Under the pieces are notes generated by a model that ran no database searches, was not told the origin of the DNA, and worked only from the letters and a program-made list of their open reading frames with translations. A stretch of 15,788 bases of DNA from CAZMSQ01 sp964569025 (GTDB taxonomy: Bacteria > Bacteroidota > Bacteroidia > Chitinophagales > Saprospiraceae): positions 1 to 15,788 of the forward strand of contig CAZMSQ010000046.1 in NCBI GenBank assembly GCA_964569025.1. The letters run 5' to 3'. Of the stretch, positions 1-6,869 are shown piece after piece. The position numbers were made by a program, and so were the translations under genes. How positions within the stretch are numbered: position 1 is the stretch's first letter; each line of letters opens with the position of its first letter.

Positions 1-53
1 ACCAGATACATCAGGTTAATCATGAGCTGCCGCGGTTCCTTAGGAATTGACAT
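1..53 (-). CDS. gldM: GldM/PorM, T9SS motor protein (5' fragment, cut by window edge)
   Basis: Only the first 17 complete codons are present. Read on the minus strand from the ATG at 53 they give MSIPKEPRQLMINLMYL, the highly conserved N-terminus of GldM/PorM, just before its single transmembrane helix. GldM is known as the long periplasmic shaft of the type IX secretion/gliding motor: its helix sits inside the GldL ring and its periplasmic domains reach the GldK/GldN ring. It lies 77 nt downstream of the gldL stop on the same strand, as expected for the gldKLMN order. No convincing Shine-Dalgarno sequence precedes the ATG, which is common in Bacteroidota. The rest of the gene, and probably gldN, lies beyond position 1. 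Confidence 0.9.
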   Translation of the reverse strand, partial: MSIPKEPRQLMINLMYL

Positions 54-83
54 ATCCTGAAATTTTTAGAATGAAAGAATGAC

Positions 84-101
84 TGTCTTTTTAAAAAGAC
101 A
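84..101. repeat. 18-bp perfect palindrome between gldL and gldM
   Basis: The sequence TGTCTTTTTAAAAAGACA is its own reverse complement. It lies in the 77-nt gap between the gldL stop (131) and the gldM start (53). As RNA it could form a short A/U-rich hairpin with a 4-nt loop. It could be a weak pause or processing site or a protein-binding site, but a chance A/T palindrome is possible. Confidence 0.4.
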
Positions 102-130
102 AAGTCTCTTATCGAATCGGGACCACCAGA

Positions 131-730
131 TTACTGGCGAGCTCCGATTGTGAACGCGTTCAGAATATTGCCATAAACGCCATTCAGGGACGTCAGATTC
201 TGATTCAGTGATGACACCTGCTCCTTAAAAGCCTTGGTATCTTCGATTGAATCGTTCAGATCTGCCATCGCCTCATTCATACGAGCGTAAAATTCACTCA
301 TCGTTTTCAGCTGTTCGCTTGTGCCTGCGAAGTCTACCTCTTGAAGGGCTTTCAGAGAGCCAAGACTCCGGGACATTGTCTGGAGCTCTGTCAACATCCC
401 TCCCAACTGTTGCTCAACCACCTCACCATTCAAAGCAGGCACTTCATCTCCTGTGCTTTCTCCGGCAGTGATAGATGCAATTTTTGAATCATACTTATCA
501 AGACCGGGATAAAGTTTTTCCCAGTAATAATCTTTTTCAGGTGGCAGCAGGCCGAGGAGGGCAAACATAAAGGCCTCGACCCACAGACCCAGGTCAATCA
601 AATCAATACCGGCTATTTGCCAGTCATACGACTGCAGTTTCGCCAAGGCGCCGAGGAGTACAATTGATGCACCAAGGCCAATAAGCAAGTTTTTTAAATA
701 CTTGAAGGACTTAGAATGATGGAAGCTCAT
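131..730 (-). CDS. gldL: GldL/PorL, T9SS inner-membrane motor protein
   Basis: This 199-residue protein has the GldL architecture. A short basic N-terminus is followed by two transmembrane helices (about residues 13-32 and 43-62), then a long cytoplasmic tail predicted to be helical or coiled-coil (about 100-199). In Flavobacterium johnsoniae and Porphyromonas gingivalis GldL/PorL forms a ring around the GldM helix and uses the proton gradient to drive secretion and gliding. A lysine at the end of helix 1 (Lys31) and a glutamate inside helix 2 (Glu52) match by alignment from memory the Lys/Glu pair (Lys27 and Glu49) implicated in energy coupling in F. johnsoniae GldL. The length is close to the usual 200-215 residues. 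It starts with ATG, lies downstream of gldK and is followed by gldM on the same strand. Confidence 0.93.
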   Translation of the reverse strand: MSFHHSKSFKYLKNLLIGLGASIVLLGALAKLQSYDWQIAGIDLIDLGLWVEAFMFALLGLLPPEKDYYWEKLYPGLDKYDSKIASITAGESTGDEVPALNGEVVEQQLGGMLTELQTMSRSLGSLKALQEVDFAGTSEQLKTMSEFYARMNEAMADLNDSIEDTKAFKEQVSSLNQNLTSLNGVYGNILNAFTIGARQ

Positions 731-879
731 CGCGTCAGCAATTTAGTGTGTGAGTGAATGAATTTTTTCGGAAGCTGGTTTTGGGACGAAAACCAATGAG
801 ACCGGTTTGGGAGAGAGCGTTGCAAATAAAAGAAAGATAAACCAAAATAAAAAGGCGCGTGGCCGAATAAAAGAACAAG

Positions 880-914
880 AATTCCCCACTGCCATAGAGG
901 GACAATGGGGAATT
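880..914 (-). terminator. Stem-loop after gldK, possible terminator or attenuator
   Basis: A perfect 9-bp inverted repeat (AATTCCCCA at 880-888 and TGGGGAATT at 906-914) encloses a 17-nt loop. On the minus strand it begins 18 nt after the gldK stop and is followed by a T-rich stretch (CTTGTTCTTTTATTC). It sits inside the gldK-gldL gap, so it would cut or reduce transcription between the two genes, or mark an RNA processing point. The loop is long and the T-tract interrupted, so full termination is doubtful. Confidence 0.5.
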
Positions 915-932
915 ATTTTGCATCACCAACAA

Positions 933-2168
933 TTAGAAATCATCAATTGAACGACCCAGGAATGTCAGCGCACAACGGAAACCAATGTATGACTTGGTCG
1001 TATCCTGATATTCCCAATCGCGGGTCCCTGTCTGAAGGAAATAATACACATCCTTCCATGAACCACCTCTGATGGTCTTGCGCTTCCATGCATCAGGGTC
1101 GGTGTCTTTGGCATCGTAGCGCAAGTCTGAGTTCAAATCATGAATGAATGAGTATGCATTTTCGTCAAAGGCCGAACTTGTCCATTCTGCGACATTCCCT
1201 GCCATATTGTACAAACCGTAGTCATTCGGGAAATAAGCATCTGCCTTTACAGTATGCATGCCACCATCTTCCGGATAATCACCGCGACCTGGCTTGAAAT
1301 TCGCAAGGAGACAGCCTTTTGCGTTTCTCGGGTAGTAACCACCCCATGGATATGGAGCATTATCGTGACCACCCCGGGCAGCATATTCCCATTCAAACTC
1401 TGTTGGGAGGCGGAAATCTTCGGTATTTGGACCTTCTTCAAATGCATCCCAGATTTTGGTGCGCCAGTGGCAAAAGCCAGTGGCCATTTTCCAGTTGATT
1501 CCAACCACCGGATAATCATCGAAAGCAGGGTGCCAGAAATAATTCCTCGTCATTGGCTCGTTGTAGGAGTATGCGAAGTCACGCACCCAGCACAATGTGT
1601 CAGGGAAAATATTGGCTTTGTCCTTCTTGATAAAGGATGCACGATTCCGGCCTGTATTGTTGTGCGCGGCACCTTGCCAATCCATCCATTCCCATTCATA
1701 CACAAACTGCCGTGTATCGAATTCTCTTTTACCATCGATGCGTTCATCTCCATAATAAAACATATCCTCCAACTCCTCGCTTTCGTAATCCAGAGGCTCA
1801 TCCCAATCGAGACGCTCATTGCCATAATCGTCTTCGATATAGTGCCCCATCAAATCATGAGCGATTGAGTCCCGAATCCAGTAGACAAACTGACGGTATT
1901 CGTTGTTGGTGATTTCGGTATCATCCATGTAGAAACCAGAAATCGAAATGCTGCGGGTACGCTGAACAAACGTATTCCCAACGTCCTGATCGCTTGGACC
2001 GATGGTCAGCGTGCCTGAGGGCACATACACCATTCCATAGGGGTTTATGCCTTTCCACTTTGGCCTGTCGGTTACACCAATGAGCTGACCGCTCTGGCGA
2101 GTCCCGCAGGACGTGGCAGCAACCACTATAATCATGAACGCTAAAATGACTTTTACTGACTGTTTCAT
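933..2168 (-). CDS. gldK: GldK/PorK, T9SS lipoprotein with formylglycine-generating-enzyme fold
   Basis: This 411-residue protein has a lipoprotein signal peptide (residues 1-20, lipobox ending ATSC, lipidated Cys21). It then has a full FGE-sulfatase (SUMF1-like) domain with the hallmark stretches EFEWEYAARGG, PYPWGG, AGNVAEWTSSAF, IRGGSW and GFRC. GldK/PorK is an outer-membrane-anchored lipoprotein that forms the large periplasmic ring with GldN/PorN and is essential for T9SS. Near the C-terminus, where true formylglycine-generating enzymes carry the catalytic cysteine pair, this protein has no such pair, only the structural GFRC cysteine. It is therefore structural, as is usual in this family. 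It starts with ATG. A 428-nt gap precedes it and a 202-nt gap with a stem-loop separates it from gldL. Confidence 0.94.
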   Translation of the reverse strand: MKQSVKVILAFMIIVVAATSCGTRQSGQLIGVTDRPKWKGINPYGMVYVPSGTLTIGPSDQDVGNTFVQRTRSISISGFYMDDTEITNNEYRQFVYWIRDSIAHDLMGHYIEDDYGNERLDWDEPLDYESEELEDMFYYGDERIDGKREFDTRQFVYEWEWMDWQGAAHNNTGRNRASFIKKDKANIFPDTLCWVRDFAYSYNEPMTRNYFWHPAFDDYPVVGINWKMATGFCHWRTKIWDAFEEGPNTEDFRLPTEFEWEYAARGGHDNAPYPWGGYYPRNAKGCLLANFKPGRGDYPEDGGMHTVKADAYFPNDYGLYNMAGNVAEWTSSAFDENAYSFIHDLNSDLRYDAKDTDPDAWKRKTIRGGSWKDVYYFLQTGTRDWEYQDTTKSYIGFRCALTFLGRSIDDF

Positions 2169-2596
2169 CGTAACACCCGAGTTTTCCTTCTGAATGACAG
2201 ATAATTTAACTGATACAATCTCTCGTTTCGCAAAATCCTTTCTTTCTCTAATCCTTGAAAGAACGGAATTTCGCGAAGGTAATTATTTTCCGTCCTATTT
2301 TTTTCAACCCACCCTCATTGTCACAAGCTACTTTGTCGATAGCGTTACATGAGTGCCTTCCGAATTTCATGAGAATGGCGTCAAAAATAGAATAATTTAT
2401 CGATAACCTCATCGTGACCCGGAATATTGTGCAACACGCCCCTGCAATTCTCTTATATCACTTCCCTTTCAGGCTCTTTACGCTGCTTTCTTCGCGCGGT
2501 GTGTGCTTCAAATCCCATCAGGATTCGTAATAATCGCTCAAAAAAGCCGAATTCCGAACTGCCACACCCCTCTTTTTCCAATAATTGTCAAGGGAT
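2169..2596. other. 428-nt intergenic region between porP and gldK
   Basis: No plausible gene is seen on either strand. The region is A/T-richer than its flanks. It holds one minus-strand match to the Bacteroidota -7 box (2382-2389), a small inverted repeat (ACGGAA at 2263-2268, TTCCGT at 2288-2293) followed on the plus strand by a run of seven Ts, an 8-bp TTCGCGAA palindrome, and a run of six As at 2540-2545 that reads as Ts in the minus-strand transcript about 50 nt after the porP stop. It probably carries the end of the porP transcript and the promoter and leader of gldK. I recognise no tRNA, riboswitch or known small RNA. Confidence 0.5.
2382..2389 (-). promoter_or_regulatory. Possible -7 promoter element upstream of gldK
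   Basis: The minus strand reads TATTTTTG, a full match to the Bacteroidota TAnnTTTG -7 box. No TTG is found at the expected 17-23 nt upstream, so the -33 element is missing or degenerate. Use of this site would give gldK a leader of about 200 nt. This is only a candidate. Confidence 0.25.
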
Positions 2597-3574
2597 TTAC
2601 AAAAAGCGCGGATGATAAAGAATGCGTGGCGGCAGACCTTTTCCGATTGGGCTGCCCAGTGTCCACGATAACAGAATCTCGTGCGAGCCATCCTGGGCCA
2701 CTTTCAAATCTGAGAGAGGAACATCGTAACAATAAGCGATGTTCAGACCAGACGGCAGATGAATACCTCCGAATGCGAGGGCTGCGTCGCTGGAGTCGGC
2801 ATTCCAACCCCTGTATCCTCCGCCAACAAAAAACGTGCCCGCAAGGGTCATTTGCAAAGAAAAATCAAACTGCTGAATGACCATATCGGATTTCACCAAT
2901 ATAATAGGTAGGATTTCAACTGATTCTGATGGATTGAACGCGTAGCCGGCATGAATAAAAAGATGGGATGCCTCCTGAAAAGGGAGTCCCGCCTGCCCAC
3001 TGAACGAATAGACCGGGCGATTGATGCTTGTGAGTGCCATCCCTGCCTCAAATGTGCCTGCCTGAAGAAACGCACCCGCGCCCACTGAAAATGCAGTCCC
3101 TGACTGCAGCTGATCAGAAAGCAACACATCATTGTGCACCACCTCTCCATCTTCATAGACGCCCTCTGGAGCACGGAGGACAAACCCGTTCAGGGATCGC
3201 TGCAGAATTCTGCCACTGATGGCCGCAGAAAGGATGGCATTCCGGCCAATAGCAATATGCTGTGCCCATGACCCCCCCAAAGACCATCTGGTCCACGCTC
3301 CGATTTCTTCTGCGGTAAAGGAACAACCAAAACCTCCGCTGACAGCATATACTGGCAAGTGTACATTAAAATGATTGGTCGTTGGTGCCCCGTCAAGCCC
3401 TCCCCATTGGGCCCTGTGCAGTGCCGTAGCCTGAAGCCCCCCGGCCATGCCCCCATAAGCTGGATTATAGACATATCTGTTGAGCCCGAACAAACTGTAT
3501 TGCTCGAATTGCTGAGCCATGGCCACCGGGCCTGACAAACATAATGTGAGAAGGAGAATGAATAATTTACCCAT
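2597..3574 (-). CDS. porP: PorP/SprF family type IX secretion outer-membrane protein
   Basis: This 325-residue protein starts with a signal peptide (MGKLFILLLTLCLSGPVAMA, then QQ). The mature N-terminus carries the PorP/SprF hallmarks: a stretch reading YVYNPAYGGMAGG, then HRAQWGGLDGAPTT and a barrel-like pattern of alternating residues to the end. PorP/SprF proteins are outer-membrane beta-barrels of the T9SS. PorP in P. gingivalis is encoded directly before porK, as here, whereas SprF-type paralogues pair with particular cargo adhesins. No adhesin gene is next to it, so the PorP role is more likely. The reading frame extends 8 codons upstream to a TTG at 3598, but the ATG at 3574 gives a compact normal signal peptide and was preferred. 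It follows the thioredoxin-domain gene by 55 nt. Confidence 0.87.
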   Translation of the reverse strand: MGKLFILLLTLCLSGPVAMAQQFEQYSLFGLNRYVYNPAYGGMAGGLQATALHRAQWGGLDGAPTTNHFNVHLPVYAVSGGFGCSFTAEEIGAWTRWSLGGSWAQHIAIGRNAILSAAISGRILQRSLNGFVLRAPEGVYEDGEVVHNDVLLSDQLQSGTAFSVGAGAFLQAGTFEAGMALTSINRPVYSFSGQAGLPFQEASHLFIHAGYAFNPSESVEILPIILVKSDMVIQQFDFSLQMTLAGTFFVGGGYRGWNADSSDAALAFGGIHLPSGLNIAYCYDVPLSDLKVAQDGSHEILLSWTLGSPIGKGLPPRILYHPRFL

Positions 3575-3629
3575 TGGGGGGATTCTATATGTTTTCAAAC
3601 AACACCTGATTCAGTATTCGTGTTCAGAA

Positions 3630-5708
3630 TCAGAGCCCTTTGTCAGGAATCTCTATTTGTTGCATCAATTCTGACACCGAATAAACCGGTTGCTGGCAGG
3701 CATAATCCCTGCACAGATAAAGGGTGCAATGTGTGCGCCCGCCAGTTTTCCCGCGCATCAGAGCTACAACATCGTCAGGCTCTTCCCCTCCTGCGACAAT
3801 GACGTTGACGAGCGATTGTTTCCGTACCTCTTTTAAAACCTCCTGATATCCCGGCCCGACTGCGACAATCTCATACCAACCGAACTCCCTTGCCGTAAGC
3901 CCTATCAGCCATTCTCCAAACCCATTTGGAAAACGGCGCAAAACCGGCAGCATATCAGAATACAGTTTCTCTGCCTTCGAAGACCAGTCCCGAAGGTCGA
4001 GTATGAGCCCGAGTACAGCCAGATTAGAAGCCATCATGGCATTCCCTGACGGAGTAGAATTATCCTGCAATTCCTTTTTCCTGAGTAAGATATCCTTTTG
4101 GGAGGAAGGCGTGAAGAAAAAGAATCCGTCTTCCGGGTCGAAAAACTCACTGATGACGAAGGCTGTTCCAGACTCTGCCTTTTTCAGCCAATAGTGGTCA
4201 TTTGAATATTGCCATGCTTCAATCCACGCCCGGATTAGGGCCGCATAATCATCCAGAAATGCGGGTTGGGTAGCTTGCCCATCTTTCCAGTTATGGAAGT
4301 AGGCCGAGTCACTCCCCTCCTGACGCATGTTGTCATCAATAAACCGAAGAGCTCGCATAGCCCGTTCGGCCCTGCTTGCGGAGCCTGTTGCCCGGGCTGC
4401 GCGGAAGCAGGCTGTAACCATGTGCGCATTCCAGTCGAGCAACACCTTATCATCGAGTCCGGGCCTCACGCGTTTTTCTCTGGCTTCAAGGAGGATGGCT
4501 CTGGAGGCATCGAGAATGGCCGCACATTCCTCAGGGGTCTTGCGAATCTGGTATGAAAGTTCTTTCAGAGAGAGGACCTTCCTGAGAATTGTATTCCCCT
4601 CCCAATTACCACCTTTTCGCACATCATACATCTGGCAAAACACATTCGCACGTTCTGAACCGAGGAGCGTCGTGATTTCATCCTTTGTCCACACATAAAA
4701 TTTGCCTTCCTCACCCTCCGAATCGGCATCCAAGGCGGAGAAAAACCCGCCATCAGGATGGCTCAGCTCGCGATCCACAAAATCAAGTGTTTGTTCCATG
4801 GCTACGAGAAGATCGTCTTCTCTGGTATACCGCCAGACATCGGCCATAAGCGCCACAAGAAGCGCATTATCGTAAAGCATTTTCTCAAAATGCGGCACCA
4901 ACCATTCATTATCAGTGGAATAGCGGGAAAATCCGCCGCCAATCTGGTCGAAAATCCCTCCTTCAATCATTTTAAAGAGCGACAGATTCACCTGTCCGAT
5001 TGCCAATGGGTCACGGCTGTAATGATAATAATGCAGCACAAACTGCATCATCATGGTAGCAGGAAATTTCGGTGCTCTCCCATACCCACCGTGCGTGGAG
5101 TCGAAACTGTTCGAAAATCGCTCGAAAACTTCTTGAAGGACACCCCACAGGCCAGCTTCCTCGAACGAAACGGGAAATTCTGTGCGGGCGGTGGTCTCAA
5201 ATAAATTATCCTTGCTCCGTTTCAGCAACTGCGTCAGCTGTTGAGCCTGCTCTTCTACGGTGTCTCTGTTGGTCCTAAAGCTTTGCCGTATGTGCTGAAG
5301 GACCTGCATCCATGATGCCCTGCGGTGCATTGGCATAGGCGGATAATAGGTCCCACCGTAAAACGGACGCCCATCAGGCATCAAAAAGCAATTGAGTGGC
5401 CAACCTCCATTTCCGGAGAGTATCGACAAGGCCTCCATATAGATCGCATCAAGGTCTGGCCGCTCCTCGCGGTCAACCTTGATATTCACAAAGTGTGCAT
5501 TCATGAAGTCTGCCACACGCTCATCTTCGAAAGATTCCCTTTCCATGACATGGCACCAATGACAAGTAGAATAACCGATGCTTACCAAAATCGGCTTATC
5601 CTCCTCCCGGGCCTTCCGAAGAGCTTCTTCTCCCCATGGGTACCAATCGACCGGATTCGCGGCGTGCTGTTGCAGGTATGGACTTGATTCGTGGGCGAGT
5701 CTGTTCAA
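3630..5708 (-). CDS. YyaL/SPATA20-type thioredoxin-domain protein (DUF255)
   Basis: This 692-residue protein is full length for the YyaL/spermatogenesis-associated-protein-20 family. The N-terminal thioredoxin-like domain (about 1-170) has the family signature SPYLQQHAANPVDWYPW, a CHWC motif (Cys49, Cys52), VDREERPDLD and GGWPLNCFLMPDGRPFYGG. The remainder resembles an (alpha/alpha)6-barrel like that of N-acylglucosamine 2-epimerases, with GGYGRAPKFP and PHFEKMLYDNALL. No signal peptide is seen, so it is probably cytoplasmic. The biochemical role of the family is not established. The start is a TTG at 5708: an in-frame stop lies five codons upstream, no ATG occurs before residue 55, and the conserved N-terminus begins right there. 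It starts 5 nt after the upstream hydrolase gene ends, so the two are almost certainly co-transcribed. Confidence 0.92.
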   Translation of the reverse strand: MNRLAHESSPYLQQHAANPVDWYPWGEEALRKAREEDKPILVSIGYSTCHWCHVMERESFEDERVADFMNAHFVNIKVDREERPDLDAIYMEALSILSGNGGWPLNCFLMPDGRPFYGGTYYPPMPMHRRASWMQVLQHIRQSFRTNRDTVEEQAQQLTQLLKRSKDNLFETTARTEFPVSFEEAGLWGVLQEVFERFSNSFDSTHGGYGRAPKFPATMMMQFVLHYYHYSRDPLAIGQVNLSLFKMIEGGIFDQIGGGFSRYSTDNEWLVPHFEKMLYDNALLVALMADVWRYTREDDLLVAMEQTLDFVDRELSHPDGGFFSALDADSEGEEGKFYVWTKDEITTLLGSERANVFCQMYDVRKGGNWEGNTILRKVLSLKELSYQIRKTPEECAAILDASRAILLEAREKRVRPGLDDKVLLDWNAHMVTACFRAARATGSASRAERAMRALRFIDDNMRQEGSDSAYFHNWKDGQATQPAFLDDYAALIRAWIEAWQYSNDHYWLKKAESGTAFVISEFFDPEDGFFFFTPSSQKDILLRKKELQDNSTPSGNAMMASNLAVLGLILDLRDWSSKAEKLYSDMLPVLRRFPNGFGEWLIGLTAREFGWYEIVAVGPGYQEVLKEVRKQSLVNVIVAGGEEPDDVVALMRGKTGGRTHCTLYLCRDYACQQPVYSVSELMQQIEIPDKGL

Positions 5709-5713
5709 TGTGC

Positions 5714-6478
5714 CTATATTTCAATGACTTGAGTATCATGAGCCAGTTGAATATGGTCGGGTAATTGCTGATTGATTTCACGGTGCAAGCCCATTGAATG
5801 ACTGATATGAGTCAGCCATGCTTCCCGCGGACTGAGCTGCTCAATCAGGGCAAGCGCGCCTTCCAGATTGAGGTGAGAATAGTGCTCCTTGTGATGCAGC
5901 GCATTCAGGATCAACACCTCGACGCCCTCCAAAAGAGCGAGTTGATCGCCTGCGATGGTTTTTGCATCCGTAATATAGGCCAAAGGGCCGAACCGAAACC
6001 CGAGTACCGGCAAGGAGCCGTGCATGACCTCTATCGGCAAAATGTTCAGCGAGCCTACTGAAAACGGCCGTCCTTTGCTGATGGCAGACATGCTGAATGC
6101 AGGTGCTCCGGGATAGGGCCGGGCTGAAAAAGCATAGGCAAACCGCTCCTTGAGCATTTCCAGGACCTCCGCAGAGGCATGCACGGGCATGGCTTTTTTA
6201 TACAGAAAATTGAAAGGGCGCACATCATCCATACCAATGATATGGTCGTTGTGCTCGTGGGTAATCAAAACAGCATCAAGGCTGTTCACATCGGCACGAA
6301 GCATCTGCTGCCTGAAATCAGGACCCACATCTATCACCACCGTCACTTCATCGGTCTCCACAAGGGCCGCCGTGCGAAGCCGTTGGTCGTGAGGATCGCC
6401 AGATAGACACACCTCGCATCTGCACCCTATGACCGGGACGCCCTGAGAGGTACCTGTTCCGAGAAGCGTAATTTTCAA
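5714..6478 (-). CDS. MBL-fold metallo-hydrolase, PhnP-like
   Basis: This 254-residue protein has the metallo-beta-lactamase fold. It contains the N-terminal LLGTGTSQGVP strand-loop, the metal-binding motif THEHNDH (His74, His76, Asp78, His79), and later histidine and aspartate ligands in MHGS, ITDAK and the LTHISH stretch near the end. A GCRCEVC cluster (Cys19, Cys21, Cys24) matches the structural zinc site of PhnP-type phosphodiesterases. PhnP cleaves cyclic ribose phosphates in phosphonate breakdown, but no phn genes are nearby, so the substrate here is unknown; a cyclic phosphodiester is a reasonable guess. The only usable start is a TTG at 6478: an in-frame TAA lies a few codons upstream and GGAG precedes the TTG by several nt. 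It is the middle gene of a three-gene run. Confidence 0.88.
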   Translation of the reverse strand: MKITLLGTGTSQGVPVIGCRCEVCLSGDPHDQRLRTAALVETDEVTVVIDVGPDFRQQMLRADVNSLDAVLITHEHNDHIIGMDDVRPFNFLYKKAMPVHASAEVLEMLKERFAYAFSARPYPGAPAFSMSAISKGRPFSVGSLNILPIEVMHGSLPVLGFRFGPLAYITDAKTIAGDQLALLEGVEVLILNALHHKEHYSHLNLEGALALIEQLSPREAWLTHISHSMGLHREINQQLPDHIQLAHDTQVIEI

Positions 6479-6499
6479 CCGTCTCCGAGTTTACTGGTC

Positions 6500-6778
6500 T
6501 TAAATATTTTCACTGACAGCCCGCACCCTGCGCAGCTGAGCGAACAGCGCGACTTCTTTCTCACTCATCTCTCGTGTATCAACCTCAAGCGAAGACAGAA
6601 TGTCGAGGAGACAGTTGATTCGACCCTCTGTATCGAAAAATGAATTGATCACTGCCACCTTTTTGTTTTCGACAAGGCAATATCCCGACTGGAAATTCCC
6701 CTTTTCGTAGAGAATGGTATATCCCAGGGCCTGCAAAAGACCCTCCACCTTCTTTTGCCAGTGTCTGGTGTATTTCAT
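6500..6778 (-). CDS. Small conserved hypothetical protein (92 aa)
   Basis: This 92-residue protein has no signal peptide or membrane segment and is probably cytoplasmic. I recognise its type only as an uncharacterised small protein found in Bacteroidota, with conserved-looking stretches LGYTILYEKGNFQSGYC and FFDTEGRINCLLDIL; I know no function. It starts with ATG at 6778. It is the first gene of the run with the MBL-fold hydrolase (21-nt gap) and the YyaL-type protein. A good candidate promoter lies just upstream (6803-6832) with a predicted leader of about 18 nt. Confidence 0.75.
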   Translation of the reverse strand: MKYTRHWQKKVEGLLQALGYTILYEKGNFQSGYCLVENKKVAVINSFFDTEGRINCLLDILSSLEVDTREMSEKEVALFAQLRRVRAVSENI

Positions 6779-6802
6779 GGCCTTTTTTGAATTGATCAGT
6801 TG

Positions 6803-6832
6803 CCAAGGTAGGCTTTTTTTTCAACCTCCCAA
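6803..6832 (-). promoter_or_regulatory. Candidate Bacteroidota promoter for the three-gene minus-strand run
   Basis: The minus strand reads TTG (plus-strand CAA at 6830-6832), a 19-nt spacer, then TACCTTGG (plus strand 6803-6810), which is 7 of 8 to the TAnnTTTG -7 consensus with the preferred spacing. Transcription would begin near 6796, about 18 nt before the ATG at 6778. An A-tract lies in the spacer. Confidence 0.55.
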
Positions 6833-6837
6833 TTTTG

Positions 6838-6845
6838 TACCTTTG
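6838..6845 (+). promoter_or_regulatory. Candidate -7 promoter element for the outer-membrane barrel gene
   Basis: TACCTTTG matches TAnnTTTG exactly. The -33 region is only a T-tract (6813-6821) without a clear TTG. Transcription would start near 6852, about 18 nt before the ATG at 6870. The site faces the minus-strand promoter at 6803-6832, and the two -7 boxes are near inverted copies of each other. Confidence 0.5.
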
Positions 6846-6869
6846 ACAGAATTCACTCGACTCCGACAT

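Noticed and set aside
735..932. 65-residue open frame on the minus strand between gldK and gldL
   Set aside because: It overlaps the stem-loop, shows no domain or signal sequence, and has a composition like A/T-rich intergenic DNA; it is unlikely to be a gene.
1254..1868. 204-residue open frame on the plus strand
   Set aside because: It lies wholly antisense to gldK, which is strongly supported; its translation shows no recognisable family.
2263..2293. Inverted repeat followed by T-run on the plus strand in the porP-gldK gap
   Set aside because: The orientation would end a plus-strand transcript, and no plus-strand gene lies upstream; the stem is only 6 bp.
6714..6869. Upstream extension of the beta-barrel protein by 52 residues
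   Set aside because: The extension would overlap the start of the divergent gene and include both promoters; the ATG at 6870 gives a proper signal peptide.
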